Shown: positions 17,424 through 27,134, numbered from the stretch's first letter. The stretch is 64,000 nucleotides of DNA from Mesorhizobium sp. B4-1-4 (GCF_006439395.2 NZ_CP083950.1:434001-498000), one strand, 5' to 3'. Notes: generated by a model from the sequence alone, not told the origin. Program-made: numbers and translations.

Positions 17424-18481
17424 TGATGACCACGGCAAAGCTGAACATCGTCCCCTTCGTCAGTGTCGACCGTATGATGAAGCTGGTGATTGCCATCGGT
17501 GTCGAGCGCTTCCTGACCGAGCTTGCAAGCTACATCGAGGAAGACTTCCGTCGCTGGGAACTGTTCGACAAGACGCCGCGTATCGCCTCGCATAGCCATG
17601 ACGGCGTCATCGAGCTGATGCCGACAAGCGATGGGCGCCTCTACGGCTTCAAATACGTCAATGGCCATCCCAAGAACATGCGCCAGGGCTTGCAGACGGT
17701 CACGGCGTTCGGCGTGCTCGCCGATGTCGGCAGCGGTTATCCGATGCTGCTCACCGAAATGACCATCCTGACCGCGCTGCGCACCGCTGCCACCTCCGCT
17801 GTCGCGGCCAAGTATCTGGCGCCGAGCGGCGCGCGCACCATGGCCATCATCGGCAATGGCGCCCAATCGGAATTCCAGGCGATCGCCTTCAAGGCGCTCA
17901 CAGGCATCGACCGGCTCAGGCTTTACGACATCGATCGGTCCGCCTCGCTGAAATGCGCGAAGAACCTTTCAGGCATGGGATTCGATATCATCATCTGCGG
18001 GACCGGGCAGGAAGCGGTTGAAGGTGCCGGGATCATCACGACCGTTACCGCCGACAAGCAGAACGCCACCATTCTCACCGACAACATGGTCGGCTCCGGC
18101 GTCCACATCAACGCTGTCGGCGGCGATTGCCCCGGCAAGACCGAACTGCACAAGGATATCCTGCTGCGCTCGGATATCTTCGTCGAGTTCCCGCCGCAGA
18201 CACGCATCGAGGGCGAGATCCAGCAACTGGCCCCTGACCATCCCGTGACCGAACTCTGGCAAGTAATCACCACCAAGGCCCAAGGCCGCCGAGACGCCAA
18301 GCAGATCACGCTGTTCGATTCGGTCGGCTTCGCGATCGAGGATTTTTCGGCGCTGCGCTATATACGCGACCAACTGCAAGCGACCGGCCTCTACGAGGAA
18401 CTCGACCTGCTCGCCGATCCCGATGAACCACGCGACCTGTTTGGCATGTTGCTGAGGGCGGCCATGCAGCCAGCAGCTTGA
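17423..18481 (+). CDS. ocd: Ornithine cyclodeaminase
   Basis: Converts ornithine to proline and ammonia using bound NAD. The 352-residue protein has the ornithine cyclodeaminase/mu-crystallin fold: FKYVNGHPKN near the amino end, MTILTALRTAATSAVAAKYL, and the Rossmann loop AIIGNGAQSEFQ. Translation starts at ATGATG overlapping the arginase stop (TGATG), so synthesis is coupled. Length and motifs match the longer rhizobial type that follows arginase. Confidence 0.93.
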   Translation: MMTTAKLNIVPFVSVDRMMKLVIAIGVERFLTELASYIEEDFRRWELFDKTPRIASHSHDGVIELMPTSDGRLYGFKYVNGHPKNMRQGLQTVTAFGVLADVGSGYPMLLTEMTILTALRTAATSAVAAKYLAPSGARTMAIIGNGAQSEFQAIAFKALTGIDRLRLYDIDRSASLKCAKNLSGMGFDIIICGTGQEAVEGAGIITTVTADKQNATILTDNMVGSGVHINAVGGDCPGKTELHKDILLRSDIFVEFPPQTRIEGEIQQLAPDHPVTELWQVITTKAQGRRDAKQITLFDSVGFAIEDFSALRYIRDQLQATGLYEELDLLADPDEPRDLFGMLLRAAMQPAA

Positions 18482-18598
18482 GGGTATCCAAGGTAACCCG
18501 AATTTCACCCATCCCGAGGAACTGGGCAGCCGCGACGTTGCTGTCAAATCCGTCCTGCCGCTGCGGCTGACTTGCGACACAGCTCATTTCTGGTCCAG

Positions 18599-19381
18599 TC
18601 AGATTTCTGGATCGCGGTGCTGAAAGAATTGGAGGAAAAGCTCTCGCTCAGTCGTTATGTCGAGCTTTTCGTAGATGCGGCGGCGATGGTTCTTGACCGT
18701 GCCCACCGTGATGCCGAGCCGCTCGGCGATGGTGGCGGTCGGGTGGCCGGCCAGGATGAGTTGCACGAGCTCCCTTTCCCTGGGCGAGAGTTCCGGCCAC
18801 AGGCTAACGGGAATTGTCGGTTTCTGTCGCGGTGAAGCGCCGGGGCTTGTCGGCGCTGACGTGCGGGAAAACTCGGCTCCGCGCGCCTTGATGTCGAGCG
18901 CGTGCAGTGCCTCGAACACCGGCAGCCGTTCGTCCAGCAAGGCGATCTCGCTTTCCTTGAACGAACTGGTCGAGCGATCGAGGAAGATGCCAAGGCACCA
19001 GTCGCCGCCATCGGCCAGCATGATGCCGACCTCGTCGCAGATTTCCGACTGTGCCAGGAAGCCGGCTATGTACTGGCCGCGCTTGGCCTCGTCATCCGCC
19101 AGTCGCTTGAGCGGCATGATGCCCAACCGGCGCTCGCGCCGCCACGAGGCATAGAACGGGTCGAATACATAGTAGTTGTCGAGATAGCGCCGGACCATTT
19201 CATCCGAGAAGCGCCGGTGCTTCACGAATTCCGGTGTCTGCGTCGTCGAGTAGCGCGTCACCGTGACGAGGTCGTGCTCGATATCCGCGCCGATCAGGTC
19301 GATCAGGCAATCGACATGCCTGTCCGTGCCGGTGGCGGCGATCGCCTTGGCGAGCGGCGCCCAGATATTGCCCATGCGCAT
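18599..19381 (-). CDS. LuxR-family transcriptional regulator
   Basis: A 260-residue regulator with a carboxy-terminal LuxR/GerE helix-turn-helix (LSPRERELVQLILAGHPTAT then GITVGTVKNHRRRIYEKLDI). The amino-terminal 170 residues form an unassigned sensory domain with many aromatic residues (YLDNYYVFDPFYASW). It is not a response-regulator receiver domain and lacks an obvious autoinducer-binding signature. The gene faces the carboxylase operon across about 110 bases and is its likely activator. An alternative start lies two codons in. Confidence 0.82.
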   Translation of the reverse strand: MRMGNIWAPLAKAIAATGTDRHVDCLIDLIGADIEHDLVTVTRYSTTQTPEFVKHRRFSDEMVRRYLDNYYVFDPFYASWRRERRLGIMPLKRLADDEAKRGQYIAGFLAQSEICDEVGIMLADGGDWCLGIFLDRSTSSFKESEIALLDERLPVFEALHALDIKARGAEFSRTSAPTSPGASPRQKPTIPVSLWPELSPRERELVQLILAGHPTATIAERLGITVGTVKNHRRRIYEKLDITTERELFLQFFQHRDPEI

Positions 19382-19417
19382 GCCTCTTTGTCGGCGACGA
19401 ACCCCTCGTCGTCATTG

Positions 19418-19429
19418 TGCCTTTAGGCA
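19418..19429. promoter_or_regulatory. candidate LuxR-type dyad TGCCTTTAGGCA
   Basis: Perfect 5-base inverted arms with a two-base centre lie between the divergent LuxR gene and the carboxylase operon, about 60 bases upstream of the first GTG. Size and position suit a dimeric LuxR-type regulator. This is the only obvious dyad in the gap. Confidence 0.4.
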
Positions 19430-19491
19430 TATGGCGCGAACCGGCCTGTCGAATCTAGCCTGTGGTCACTTTCGGCAAGGGAAGGCGACCC

Positions 19492-21633
19492 GTGGACCAG
19501 ATCACCACCAACCCCATCGTTATCGGCATCGACGCCGGCGGCACCATGACCGACACCATCCTTGTCGATCAGGACGGCCACTTCAAGATCGGCAAATCGG
19601 CGACCACGCCAAAGAACGAGGCCGAGGGCTTCCTCGCTTCGGCCGAGGACGCGGCCGACGCCTGGGGCATCTCGCTGCAGGACCTCTTCTCCGGCGTCAA
19701 TGTGGTGCTCTACTCCGGCACCGGCATGCTCAACACGCTGTTGTCGCGCACCGGCCGCAAGCTTGGCCTGATCACCACCAAGGGCCTCGAGGACATGATC
19801 CTGATGGGCCGTGGCCTGCAGGCCTGGGCGGATTATTCCTATGCCGACCGGCTGCATGCGGTGACGCATCACCATCCCGATCCGCTGGTGCCGCGCCGCC
19901 GCACCCACGGCGTCACCGAGCGTATCGACCAGTTCGGCGACGTCATCCTGCCGCTCTACGAGCACGAGGTTCATGCCGCCGCGAAGAGACTGATCGCCGA
20001 CAAGGTCGAGGCGATCTGCATCATGACCGTCTTCTCCCACGTCAATCCGGCACATGAGAAGCGCATCGCCGAGATTTGCCGCGAGGAGATCGCCGCTGTC
20101 GGCGCCGACATCCTTGTCTACACCAGCCATGAGGTGCGGCCGGTGATCCGCGAACAGTCGCGGCTGAACTCGGTGCTGATCGAGGCCTATGCCACTTCGC
20201 GCGGCCGCAAGCAGCTCAAGGGCATCGAGGATGTCTCGAAGAAATACGGCTTCAAATATGGCGTGCAGACGCTGTTGTCCTTCGGCGGCCTGACCTCGAT
20301 CAATCATCCGCGCCTGCACGAGACCATGATCTCCGGCCCGATCGGCGGCATCCTGGGCGCGGCCTATGTCGGCAAGCTGATCGGCAACGACTCGCTGATC
20401 TGCTCGGATATGGGCGGCACCTCCTTCGACATGGGCGTCATCACGCGCGGCCAGACGCGGATCGAGAACGAGCCGCTGATGGACCGGTTCAAGCTCAACG
20501 TGCCGACGCTGCATCTCGACACGATCGGCGCCGGCGCCGGCATGATCCTCAAGGTCGACCCGCTGACCAGGAAAGTCTCCCTCGGACCGGAGAGCGCCGG
20601 TTCCGATCCCGGCCCGATCTGCTTCGCCAAGGGCGGCACCGAGCCCACCATCGCCGATTGCGACGCCATCCTGGGTCGCCTCAACCCGCATTACTTCCTC
20701 GGCGGCAAGGTCGTGCTGCAGGTCGAGAAGGCGCGCAAGGCGTTCGAGGAGAAGTGCTCAAGCCTGCTTGGCGTCGGCGTCGAGGAGGCGGCCGAGGGCA
20801 TGATCGACATGCTGGAGGCCGACGCCAACAACGCCCTGCGCCGCGTCATCTCGGGCCAGGGCATCCACCCTTCGGAGTTCACGCTGCTTTCCTATGGCGG
20901 CTCCGGCCCGCTGCACCTGGCCGGCTGCGCTCGCGGCATCGGCTTCAAGGACATCATCACTTTCCAGTTCGCCGCCGCCTTCTCCGCCTTCGGCTGCACC
21001 ACGGCGGACTTCATGCGCCGGCATTCGGTGTCGACGCAGATCGATATCGGCGCGCGCGCAAGCGATGACCAGCTGGTGGCCTTCGGAACGAAAGTCACCG
21101 CCATCTGGGACGATCTCACCAAGGCGGCCGTCGACGAGATGATCGCCGATGGCCATAGCAGGGACAAGGTCAAGACCGTGCCGTTCCTGATGATGCGCTA
21201 TACCGGCCAGCTTGAGGACGTCGAGGTGATGGCGCCGCTGTCGGCCATCAACTCGGCCGAAGACATGCGCAAGGTGATCGACGAATTCGAGGCGGTCTAC
21301 GCAAAGGTAAACCATCGCGTCTCACGCTACGGCGAAGCCGGCTTCTCGATCACGGAGCTCGGGCTCATCGCCACCGCCGACAAGGTCAAGCCTGTGCTCT
21401 TGAAGCGCCCGCTCGGCAAGTCCGATCCGGCATCGGCCGATAAGGGCGTTCGCGAGGCCTATATCGGCGGCCGCTGGCACAAGGCCGACCTCTACGAGAT
21501 GGACCTTCTGCAGCCCGGCCATGAAGTGATCGGCCCGGCCATCATCGAACACCCCGCCACGACGCTCGTCGTCCATCCGCAAGACCGTGTCCATGTCGAT
21601 GAGTGGACGCTGCTGCACTATACCCACGCTTGA
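19492..21633 (+). CDS. acxA: Acetone carboxylase-type beta subunit (HyuA/hydantoinase-oxoprolinase family)
   Basis: ATP-using subunit of an acetone-carboxylase-like enzyme, 713 residues, close to the usual 78 kDa. It opens with IGIDAGGTMTDTILVDQDG, the nucleotide-binding motif of the hydantoinase A/oxoprolinase fold, and carries YSGTGMLNTLL, GPIGGILGAAYVGK, CSDMGGTSFDM and LLSYGGSGPLHLAG. The GTG start at 19492 follows AAGGGAAGG; an upstream GTG at 19462 lacks a site. Acetone carboxylases phosphorylate ketone and bicarbonate to make acetoacetate. The gamma subunit encoded two genes later separates this enzyme from hydantoinases; the true ketone substrate may differ from acetone. Confidence 0.82.
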   Translation: MDQITTNPIVIGIDAGGTMTDTILVDQDGHFKIGKSATTPKNEAEGFLASAEDAADAWGISLQDLFSGVNVVLYSGTGMLNTLLSRTGRKLGLITTKGLEDMILMGRGLQAWADYSYADRLHAVTHHHPDPLVPRRRTHGVTERIDQFGDVILPLYEHEVHAAAKRLIADKVEAICIMTVFSHVNPAHEKRIAEICREEIAAVGADILVYTSHEVRPVIREQSRLNSVLIEAYATSRGRKQLKGIEDVSKKYGFKYGVQTLLSFGGLTSINHPRLHETMISGPIGGILGAAYVGKLIGNDSLICSDMGGTSFDMGVITRGQTRIENEPLMDRFKLNVPTLHLDTIGAGAGMILKVDPLTRKVSLGPESAGSDPGPICFAKGGTEPTIADCDAILGRLNPHYFLGGKVVLQVEKARKAFEEKCSSLLGVGVEEAAEGMIDMLEADANNALRRVISGQGIHPSEFTLLSYGGSGPLHLAGCARGIGFKDIITFQFAAAFSAFGCTTADFMRRHSVSTQIDIGARASDDQLVAFGTKVTAIWDDLTKAAVDEMIADGHSRDKVKTVPFLMMRYTGQLEDVEVMAPLSAINSAEDMRKVIDEFEAVYAKVNHRVSRYGEAGFSITELGLIATADKVKPVLLKRPLGKSDPASADKGVREAYIGGRWHKADLYEMDLLQPGHEVIGPAIIEHPATTLVVHPQDRVHVDEWTLLHYTHA

Positions 21634-21647
21634 GAAGGGCGAACGCC

Positions 21648-23852
21648 ATGCTGGACAAACCCGCTTCCGCCCTGCGCATCCGCGAGCGGCTAATCGAATC
21701 CGAACGGCTCATGGAAGAGACCGGCTGCTACGACGGCATCACGGAACTTTCGCTGCGCAACCAGGATCCGCTGAAATTCGAGACGCTGCACACCAAGCTG
21801 CGCGCCTACTGCGTGTCGGCACGCGAAATGGCGCGCCGCATCTCGGCCTCGCCCGGCGTGCGCGAGGTCGGCGAGATGGTGGTCGCCATCTACACGCCGG
21901 AAGGTGATGCGATCGCGCTCTCCAATGGCATCATGGTGCATGTGCACACGATGAGCCGCTTCATCAAATGGATGATCAGACAAGGCTACGAGGAAAACCC
22001 CGGTATTGTCGACGGCGATATCTTCGCCAACAACGACGCCTTCATCGGCACCGTACAGGTGCCCGACGTGATGGACGTGGTGCCGATCTTCCATTCGGGC
22101 AAGCTCGTCGGCTGGGCCGGCGCCGTCTGCCATGAACTCGAAGCCGGCGGCATCACGCCCGGCGGCGACGTGGCGCTGGCGCAGGAGCGTTTCACCGAGG
22201 GCCTGTTCGTCTGCGCCGAAAAGGTCGGCCAGAACGACGAGCTGCGGCGCGACTACGTGATCCGCTGCGAGCGCAATCTGCGCATGCCGATCTACTGGGT
22301 GCTGGACGAGAAGGCCAAGGTCGCCTCCTGTATCGATATGCGCGAAAGCGTCAAGGCGCTGATCGACGAGATCGGCCTCGACTACTGGATGAAGATCTCG
22401 AAGGAATTCATCGAGGAGGGCCGCCGCGCCCAGCTTGCCCGCACCCGCCAGCTGACCGTGCCGGGCATCTATCGTGGCCACACCTTCTACGGCCATGTCA
22501 CCGCCGGCAAGCCGGGTTATCAGCCGCTCGGCGACCCCGACTGGCTTTACAATATGCCGATCGAGATGGAGATCACCACCGATGGCAAGATCATCATGGA
22601 CTTCGAGGGCACGCAGCCCTGGGGTTACCACTCGATGAACTGCACGCCGGCCGGCATGGACGGCGGCATGTTCGTGACGCTGACCCAGCACATGAATTTC
22701 GAGGGCCTGGTCAATGACGGCGCCTGGATGGCGACCGAACTGAAACTGCCGCACGGCACCTGGACCAATCCGGACAACGAGATGGTGGCGACAGCCACCT
22801 CATGGGCGCTGCTGCTGCCCGCCTATGGCGTCTTCCAGCGCCTGTTGTCGCGCTCGTTTATCGCCCGCGGTTTCGTCGAGGAAGCCTTCGTCGGCCAGGT
22901 CAACAGCCCGATGATCGAGATGGGCGGCACCAGCCAATACGGCTCGCTGTTCGGCATGGCGCATTTCGAATGCGCCGCCGCCGGCTCCGGCGCGCTCGCC
23001 ATCAAGGATGGGCTCGACACCGCTTATGTCGGCTGGAATCCTGAATCCGACATGGGCAATATCGAAATCTGGGAACAGAACATGCCGATGGTCTATATCG
23101 GCCGCTCCATCGTCCCCAATTCTGGCGGCGCCGGCAAATATCGCGGCGGCTGCTCCTTCCTGTCGACATGGCTGGTCAGCAAGACCGACCATCTCAGGCT
23201 GGTCACTTCCGAGCATTCCTCGCGCGTCTTCGACAATGGCGGCATGTGCGGCGGCTATCCGGCGCCGACCTGCCAGAAGCACCGCGCCGTGCGCGACTCG
23301 AACATCTTCGAACTGGCTGAAAAGGGCGCGCCGCTGGCACATCACACCGGCACCAACCCTCACCGGTCCGAACTCGAAGTCCGGCTGCAGGGCGAGCATG
23401 TGACAATGGAAGGCCCCTACATCACCGCGCCGCACAAGACCGGCGACGTCTTCACCCATTCCTACAATGGCGGCGGCGGCTATGGCGACGTGCTGGAGCG
23501 CGATCCGATCAAGACGGCATCGGATGTCGAGAACGGCTATCTCACCCGCGAAGCCGCCGAAGGCATCTTCGGCATCATGCTGGATGAGGATGCGGATGGC
23601 TATCCTGTCGCTAACCTGGAGGCCACCAAGCGCCACCGCGCCGAGATGCGCGCGAAGCGGCTCGCCCAGGCAAGGCCGGTATCGGAGTGGATCGCGAAGG
23701 AGCGTGTCCGGGTCGAAAAGGCCGACTTCGCACCTGAGGTGAAGAAAATGTATGCCAGCGCGATCAAGCTGTCGCCGCGCTTCACCAAGGATTTCAGCGC
23801 GTTCTGGAACGTCGACGCCAGATCGATCTTCATGCCGGGAGCAAAGCCATGA
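21648..23852 (+). CDS. acxB: Acetone carboxylase-type alpha subunit (HyuB family)
   Basis: Large metal-containing subunit, 734 residues (about 82 kDa), of the hydantoinase B/oxoprolinase family. Family blocks seen include GDIFANNDAFIGTVQVPDV, GWAGAVCHELEAGG, FEGTQPWGYHSMNCTP, and the carboxy-terminal FTHSYNGGGGYGDVLERDP, a nearly invariant glycine-rich motif. The ATG at 21648 is 14 bases after the beta-subunit stop; the frame extends upstream into that gene. The stop overlaps the gamma start by ATGA. In the known enzymes alpha and beta form the catalytic core with gamma bound to it. Confidence 0.85.
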   Translation: MLDKPASALRIRERLIESERLMEETGCYDGITELSLRNQDPLKFETLHTKLRAYCVSAREMARRISASPGVREVGEMVVAIYTPEGDAIALSNGIMVHVHTMSRFIKWMIRQGYEENPGIVDGDIFANNDAFIGTVQVPDVMDVVPIFHSGKLVGWAGAVCHELEAGGITPGGDVALAQERFTEGLFVCAEKVGQNDELRRDYVIRCERNLRMPIYWVLDEKAKVASCIDMRESVKALIDEIGLDYWMKISKEFIEEGRRAQLARTRQLTVPGIYRGHTFYGHVTAGKPGYQPLGDPDWLYNMPIEMEITTDGKIIMDFEGTQPWGYHSMNCTPAGMDGGMFVTLTQHMNFEGLVNDGAWMATELKLPHGTWTNPDNEMVATATSWALLLPAYGVFQRLLSRSFIARGFVEEAFVGQVNSPMIEMGGTSQYGSLFGMAHFECAAAGSGALAIKDGLDTAYVGWNPESDMGNIEIWEQNMPMVYIGRSIVPNSGGAGKYRGGCSFLSTWLVSKTDHLRLVTSEHSSRVFDNGGMCGGYPAPTCQKHRAVRDSNIFELAEKGAPLAHHTGTNPHRSELEVRLQGEHVTMEGPYITAPHKTGDVFTHSYNGGGGYGDVLERDPIKTASDVENGYLTREAAEGIFGIMLDEDADGYPVANLEATKRHRAEMRAKRLAQARPVSEWIAKERVRVEKADFAPEVKKMYASAIKLSPRFTKDFSAFWNVDARSIFMPGAKP

Positions 23853-24355
23853 CCTCGTACAGCAAGGAAGTCATCGCCGATCTGGTCGCGGGCACGCTGC
23901 CCTGGCCGCAGACGCGCCGCGTCATGAGCGCCTACAAGGACGACGACCGCTTCTTCAAATATGTCGCGGTGCTGCAGGACCGCGTCGGCTGGAAGGATCC
24001 AATCCTGCTGCCGGTCTCCGATCACCTGTTCATCTGCCAGAGCGGCGACGAGCGGGTGACCCGGTGCGAATGCGGCCACTCCTTTGGCGACTACCGCAAG
24101 AACTGGAAGCTGAAGGCCTCGATCATCGTGCGCAACACCGAAGAGTCACTGCGCGAGATCTATCCCAACAGCGATCTGCCGGATCCCGAATGGATGGAGA
24201 TCCGCGAGTTCATCTGCCCGCAATGCGGCACGATGCACGAGGTGGAGGCTGCCGCACCTGGCTATCCCATCGTGCACGATTTCGAACCGGACCTCGAAGG
24301 ATTCTACCGCGACTGGCTGGGCAAGCCGCTGGAGTCGATGAACAAGGGAAGCTGA
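23849..24355 (+). CDS. acxC: Acetone carboxylase-type gamma subunit
   Basis: A 168-residue protein of the acetone carboxylase gamma family, the subunit that distinguishes ketone carboxylases from hydantoinases. It has two CxC/CxxC zinc-type pairs, TRCECGHSFGDY and FICPQCGTMHEVEA, and the typical ending in which a DWLGKPLE segment closes the chain. The start overlaps the alpha-subunit stop and the stop overlaps the start of the following dehydrogenase, so the set is translationally coupled. Its presence makes an enzyme that adds CO2 to a ketone the most likely product of this operon. Confidence 0.87.
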   Translation: MTSYSKEVIADLVAGTLPWPQTRRVMSAYKDDDRFFKYVAVLQDRVGWKDPILLPVSDHLFICQSGDERVTRCECGHSFGDYRKNWKLKASIIVRNTEESLREIYPNSDLPDPEWMEIREFICPQCGTMHEVEAAAPGYPIVHDFEPDLEGFYRDWLGKPLESMNKGS

Positions 24356-25134
24356 TGGCGAAAACAGGTCGCGTTGCAGACAAGGTAGCGCTCGTCACCG
24401 GGGCCGGTCTCGGCCTCGGGCGGGCGTCCGCGCTGCTTTTGGCGGCGGAAGGCGCGACGCTGGCCGTCAGCGACATCGATGATGCGCTTGCCGCCGATAC
24501 GGCGATGCAGATCGAGAAGGCGGGCGGCCAGGCACTGGCACTTCGCCACGATGTCTCGAAGCCGGAGGACTGGCCTTCCGTCATGGCCGCGATCGAGGGG
24601 CGGTTCGGGCGGCTCGACGTTCTGGTCAACAATGCCGGCATCGCGATTGCCAAAAACATCGAAGACACCACGCTTGCCGAATGGCGGCGGACCATGGCCA
24701 TCAACCTCGACGGTGTCTTCCTCGGTTGCCAGGAAGGCATCAAGCTGATGAAGCGTTCTGGCGGCGGTTCGATCGTCAACCTGTCGTCCATCGACGGCAT
24801 CATCGGCGAGGCCGAACTTGCCGCCTATTGCGCCTCCAAGGGTGGCGTGCGCACGCTGACCAAGGCGGTCGCCGTGCACTGTGCCGAAAAGCGCTACGGC
24901 ATCCGCTGCAACTCCATCCACCCCGGCTACATCTGGACGCCGCAGACCGAAAACTATCTGCGCGATCTCGGCACGCTCGACCAGGAAAAGGCCAAGGCGC
25001 TGTCGCGCCACCCGATCGGCTTCCTCGGCGAGCCCGACGACATCGCCTACATGGTCCTCTACCTCGCTTCGGATGAATCGAAATTCGTCACCGGCTCCGA
25101 GATGGTCGTCGATGGAGGCTATCTTGCCGTGTGA
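24355..25134 (+). CDS. Short-chain dehydrogenase/reductase (SDR)
   Basis: Classical SDR of 259 residues. It has the cofactor loop TGAGLGLG, an acidic residue after the second strand (SDIDD) that suggests NAD preference, the NNAG motif, and the catalytic Ser (NLSSIDG) with YCASK. It starts inside the stop codon of the gamma subunit gene. The family includes alcohol and 3-hydroxyacyl dehydrogenases. In this operon it may oxidise an alcohol to the ketone used by the carboxylase or reduce the resulting keto acid; the sequence alone does not decide. Confidence 0.85.
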   Translation: MAKTGRVADKVALVTGAGLGLGRASALLLAAEGATLAVSDIDDALAADTAMQIEKAGGQALALRHDVSKPEDWPSVMAAIEGRFGRLDVLVNNAGIAIAKNIEDTTLAEWRRTMAINLDGVFLGCQEGIKLMKRSGGGSIVNLSSIDGIIGEAELAAYCASKGGVRTLTKAVAVHCAEKRYGIRCNSIHPGYIWTPQTENYLRDLGTLDQEKAKALSRHPIGFLGEPDDIAYMVLYLASDESKFVTGSEMVVDGGYLAV

Positions 25135-25185
25135 ATTCCCGCCCGGCCTTGCCGCCCGCACCAAACCTTGTGGAGATCTCGCCTG

Positions 25186-26013
25186 ATGACAAACCTTTCC
25201 GGCCGCAGCGCGATCGTCACCGGCGGGTTCTCCGGAATGGGTTTTGCGATTGCCACCGCCTTGGCAAGGGCCGGCGCCAACGTCGCCGTGGGCTCCTACA
25301 TCGCCCCCGCGGGCGCCGACAAATCCGATGCCGCCTATTATCCCGGCGCCGATGAGATCGAGCGCGTGTGTTCGGCCCTGTCGGCCCACGGCATCAAAGT
25401 TTATGCTGCCCATCTTGATGTGCGTGACAGCGACGTGACCAACCTTTTCGCGGCCGAGGCCCAGGCCGCCATCGGTCCGGCCGACATTCTGGTCAACGCG
25501 GCCGGCACCACCGCCGAGCAACCGGTCTGCGGTCATTCCGACGCACTGTGGGACAAGATCGTCGACACCAATCTGACTGGCGCGTTTCGCGTCACCCGCG
25601 CCGTACTGCCAGGCATGATCGAACGTGGCTGGGGCCGCATCGTCAACATCGGCTCGACCGCCGCCACCGTCGGCTGGAAGGACAATCCGGCCTATTGCGC
25701 CTCCAAGGCCGGGTTGCTCGGCCTGACCCGTTGCGTGGCGCTGGAGGGTGCGGCGCATGGCGTCACCTGCGTCATGATCAGCCCAACCTGGGTCGAGACC
25801 GAACTGATGCGCCGCAACGTGGCGCAGGTCGTCGAGCGCGAAGGCAAGGGGCGCAGCGCCGAGGATGTCATGGAGGAATTCAGGAAGAGCAATCCTCAGG
25901 GACGCATGATGCAGCCGGAGGAGATCGCAGCACTTGCCGTCTTCCTCTGCTCGGATATCGCCAAGGGCATCACCATGGAAAACATTCAGATCACCGGCGG
26001 AGCATTATGGTAG
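25186..26013 (+). CDS. Short-chain dehydrogenase/reductase (SDR), second
   Basis: SDR of 275 residues with TGGFSGMG at the cofactor site, NAAGT in place of NNAG, and the catalytic IGSTAATVG serine with YCASK. A 20-residue insertion after the second strand (around PAGADKSDAAYYPGAD) is not usual in the shortest SDRs. The ATG at 25186 has a TGGAGA site; upstream residues of the frame are not SDR-like. It is only distantly similar to the preceding SDR, so the two probably act on different intermediates. The importer genes follow in the same direction. Confidence 0.85.
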   Translation: MTNLSGRSAIVTGGFSGMGFAIATALARAGANVAVGSYIAPAGADKSDAAYYPGADEIERVCSALSAHGIKVYAAHLDVRDSDVTNLFAAEAQAAIGPADILVNAAGTTAEQPVCGHSDALWDKIVDTNLTGAFRVTRAVLPGMIERGWGRIVNIGSTAATVGWKDNPAYCASKAGLLGLTRCVALEGAAHGVTCVMISPTWVETELMRRNVAQVVEREGKGRSAEDVMEEFRKSNPQGRMMQPEEIAALAVFLCSDIAKGITMENIQITGGALW

Positions 26014-26100
26014 CATCCGCGCGAGATGGCTGCGGGCCTTCATGGGAGGAGGTCGGCAAAAAGTAAGGAATAAAAAAGTCCAACCGACAGGGGAACTGAC

Positions 26101-27039
26101 ATGACAAGAACAAATGCCTTGAAAGGCGCCGGCGTCGGGCTGGCGCTTCTGCTCGCTGTAACCGCTCAGGGACGAGCCGCCGATCTCGGCGCCAAGGACG
26201 AGCCGATCAAGCTCGCCATGCTCGAATGGACCGGATCGCATGTGTCTACGCACATCGCCGGGCAGTTGCTTCAAAAGCTCGGCTACAAGGTCGAATACGT
26301 CACCGCCGGCAACTTCCCGCAATTCTCCGGCCTTGCCGACGGCACGCTGAGTGCCTCGGTCGAAATCTGGCTGAACAATGTCGGCGACATCTATCCCAAA
26401 GTGCTGGCCGAAAAGAAGATCGAGGACATCGGCAAGCTGGATCTGAAGACGCAGGAGGGCTGGATCTATCCAAAATTCATGGAGAAGGTCTGCCCCGGCC
26501 TACCGGATTGGAACGCGCTGAACAAGCCGGAGTGCATCCAGGCGCTGTCGACACCCGAGACCGCGCCCAACGGCCGCTTCCTCGACTATCCGGCCGATTG
26601 GGGTTCGCGAGCCGCGACTATTCTGGCCGACAACAACATGCAGTACACCGCCGTGCCGGCCGGCTCGGAAGGCGCGCTGGTCGCCGAACTCGAGGCCTCG
26701 GAAGCCGCCAAGTCACCGCTGGTGATGATGTTCTGGGGGCCGCACTACGCGCTGGCCGAAAACGATGTCGGCTGGATCACCATGCCGCCCTGTAAAGACA
26801 AGACCAACGAACATTGCATCACGCCACCCGATGTCGACAAGATCGTCTGGTCCGGCTTCGGCGCCAAATGGCCTGCAGCCTATGCCTTCCTCAAGGCATT
26901 CAAGATGGATGCCACCGAGCAGCAGAAGATGATGCTGGCGGTCGACAAGCAGGGCAAGGACCTCGACGCCGTCGTCAAGGATTGGCTCGATAAGAACGAA
27001 GCAGTGTGGAAACCCTGGGTCGACGCGGCCAAGGGGTGA
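26101..27039 (+). CDS. Glycine betaine/quaternary amine ABC transporter substrate-binding protein
   Basis: Periplasmic binding protein of the OpuAC/ProX family, 312 residues. A signal peptide (LGLALLLAVTAQGRA region, cleavage near RAAD) precedes the mature part. The family features are the tryptophan-rich ligand pocket (MLEWTGSHV, EIWLNN, EGWIYPK, MMFWGPHYALAE) and a carboxy-terminal LDKNEAVWKPWVDAA. Such proteins bind quaternary ammonium groups in an aromatic cage. The ATG follows a GGGGAAC site. Its place after carboxylase and dehydrogenase genes suggests the imported compound feeds them. Confidence 0.87.
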   Translation: MTRTNALKGAGVGLALLLAVTAQGRAADLGAKDEPIKLAMLEWTGSHVSTHIAGQLLQKLGYKVEYVTAGNFPQFSGLADGTLSASVEIWLNNVGDIYPKVLAEKKIEDIGKLDLKTQEGWIYPKFMEKVCPGLPDWNALNKPECIQALSTPETAPNGRFLDYPADWGSRAATILADNNMQYTAVPAGSEGALVAELEASEAAKSPLVMMFWGPHYALAENDVGWITMPPCKDKTNEHCITPPDVDKIVWSGFGAKWPAAYAFLKAFKMDATEQQKMMLAVDKQGKDLDAVVKDWLDKNEAVWKPWVDAAKG

Positions 27040-27134
27040 TCTCGGCCCATGCCTTGCCCAGGCACTGACGAGAATTGCCGCTCGGTTCCCGGTGATCCGG
27101 GAACCGGACGCTTGCTTGATGCGGGCGACCGACG

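Noticed and set aside
19462..19491. Upstream GTG start for the carboxylase beta subunit
   Set aside because: The AAGGGAAGG site sits downstream of it and matches the GTG at 19492.
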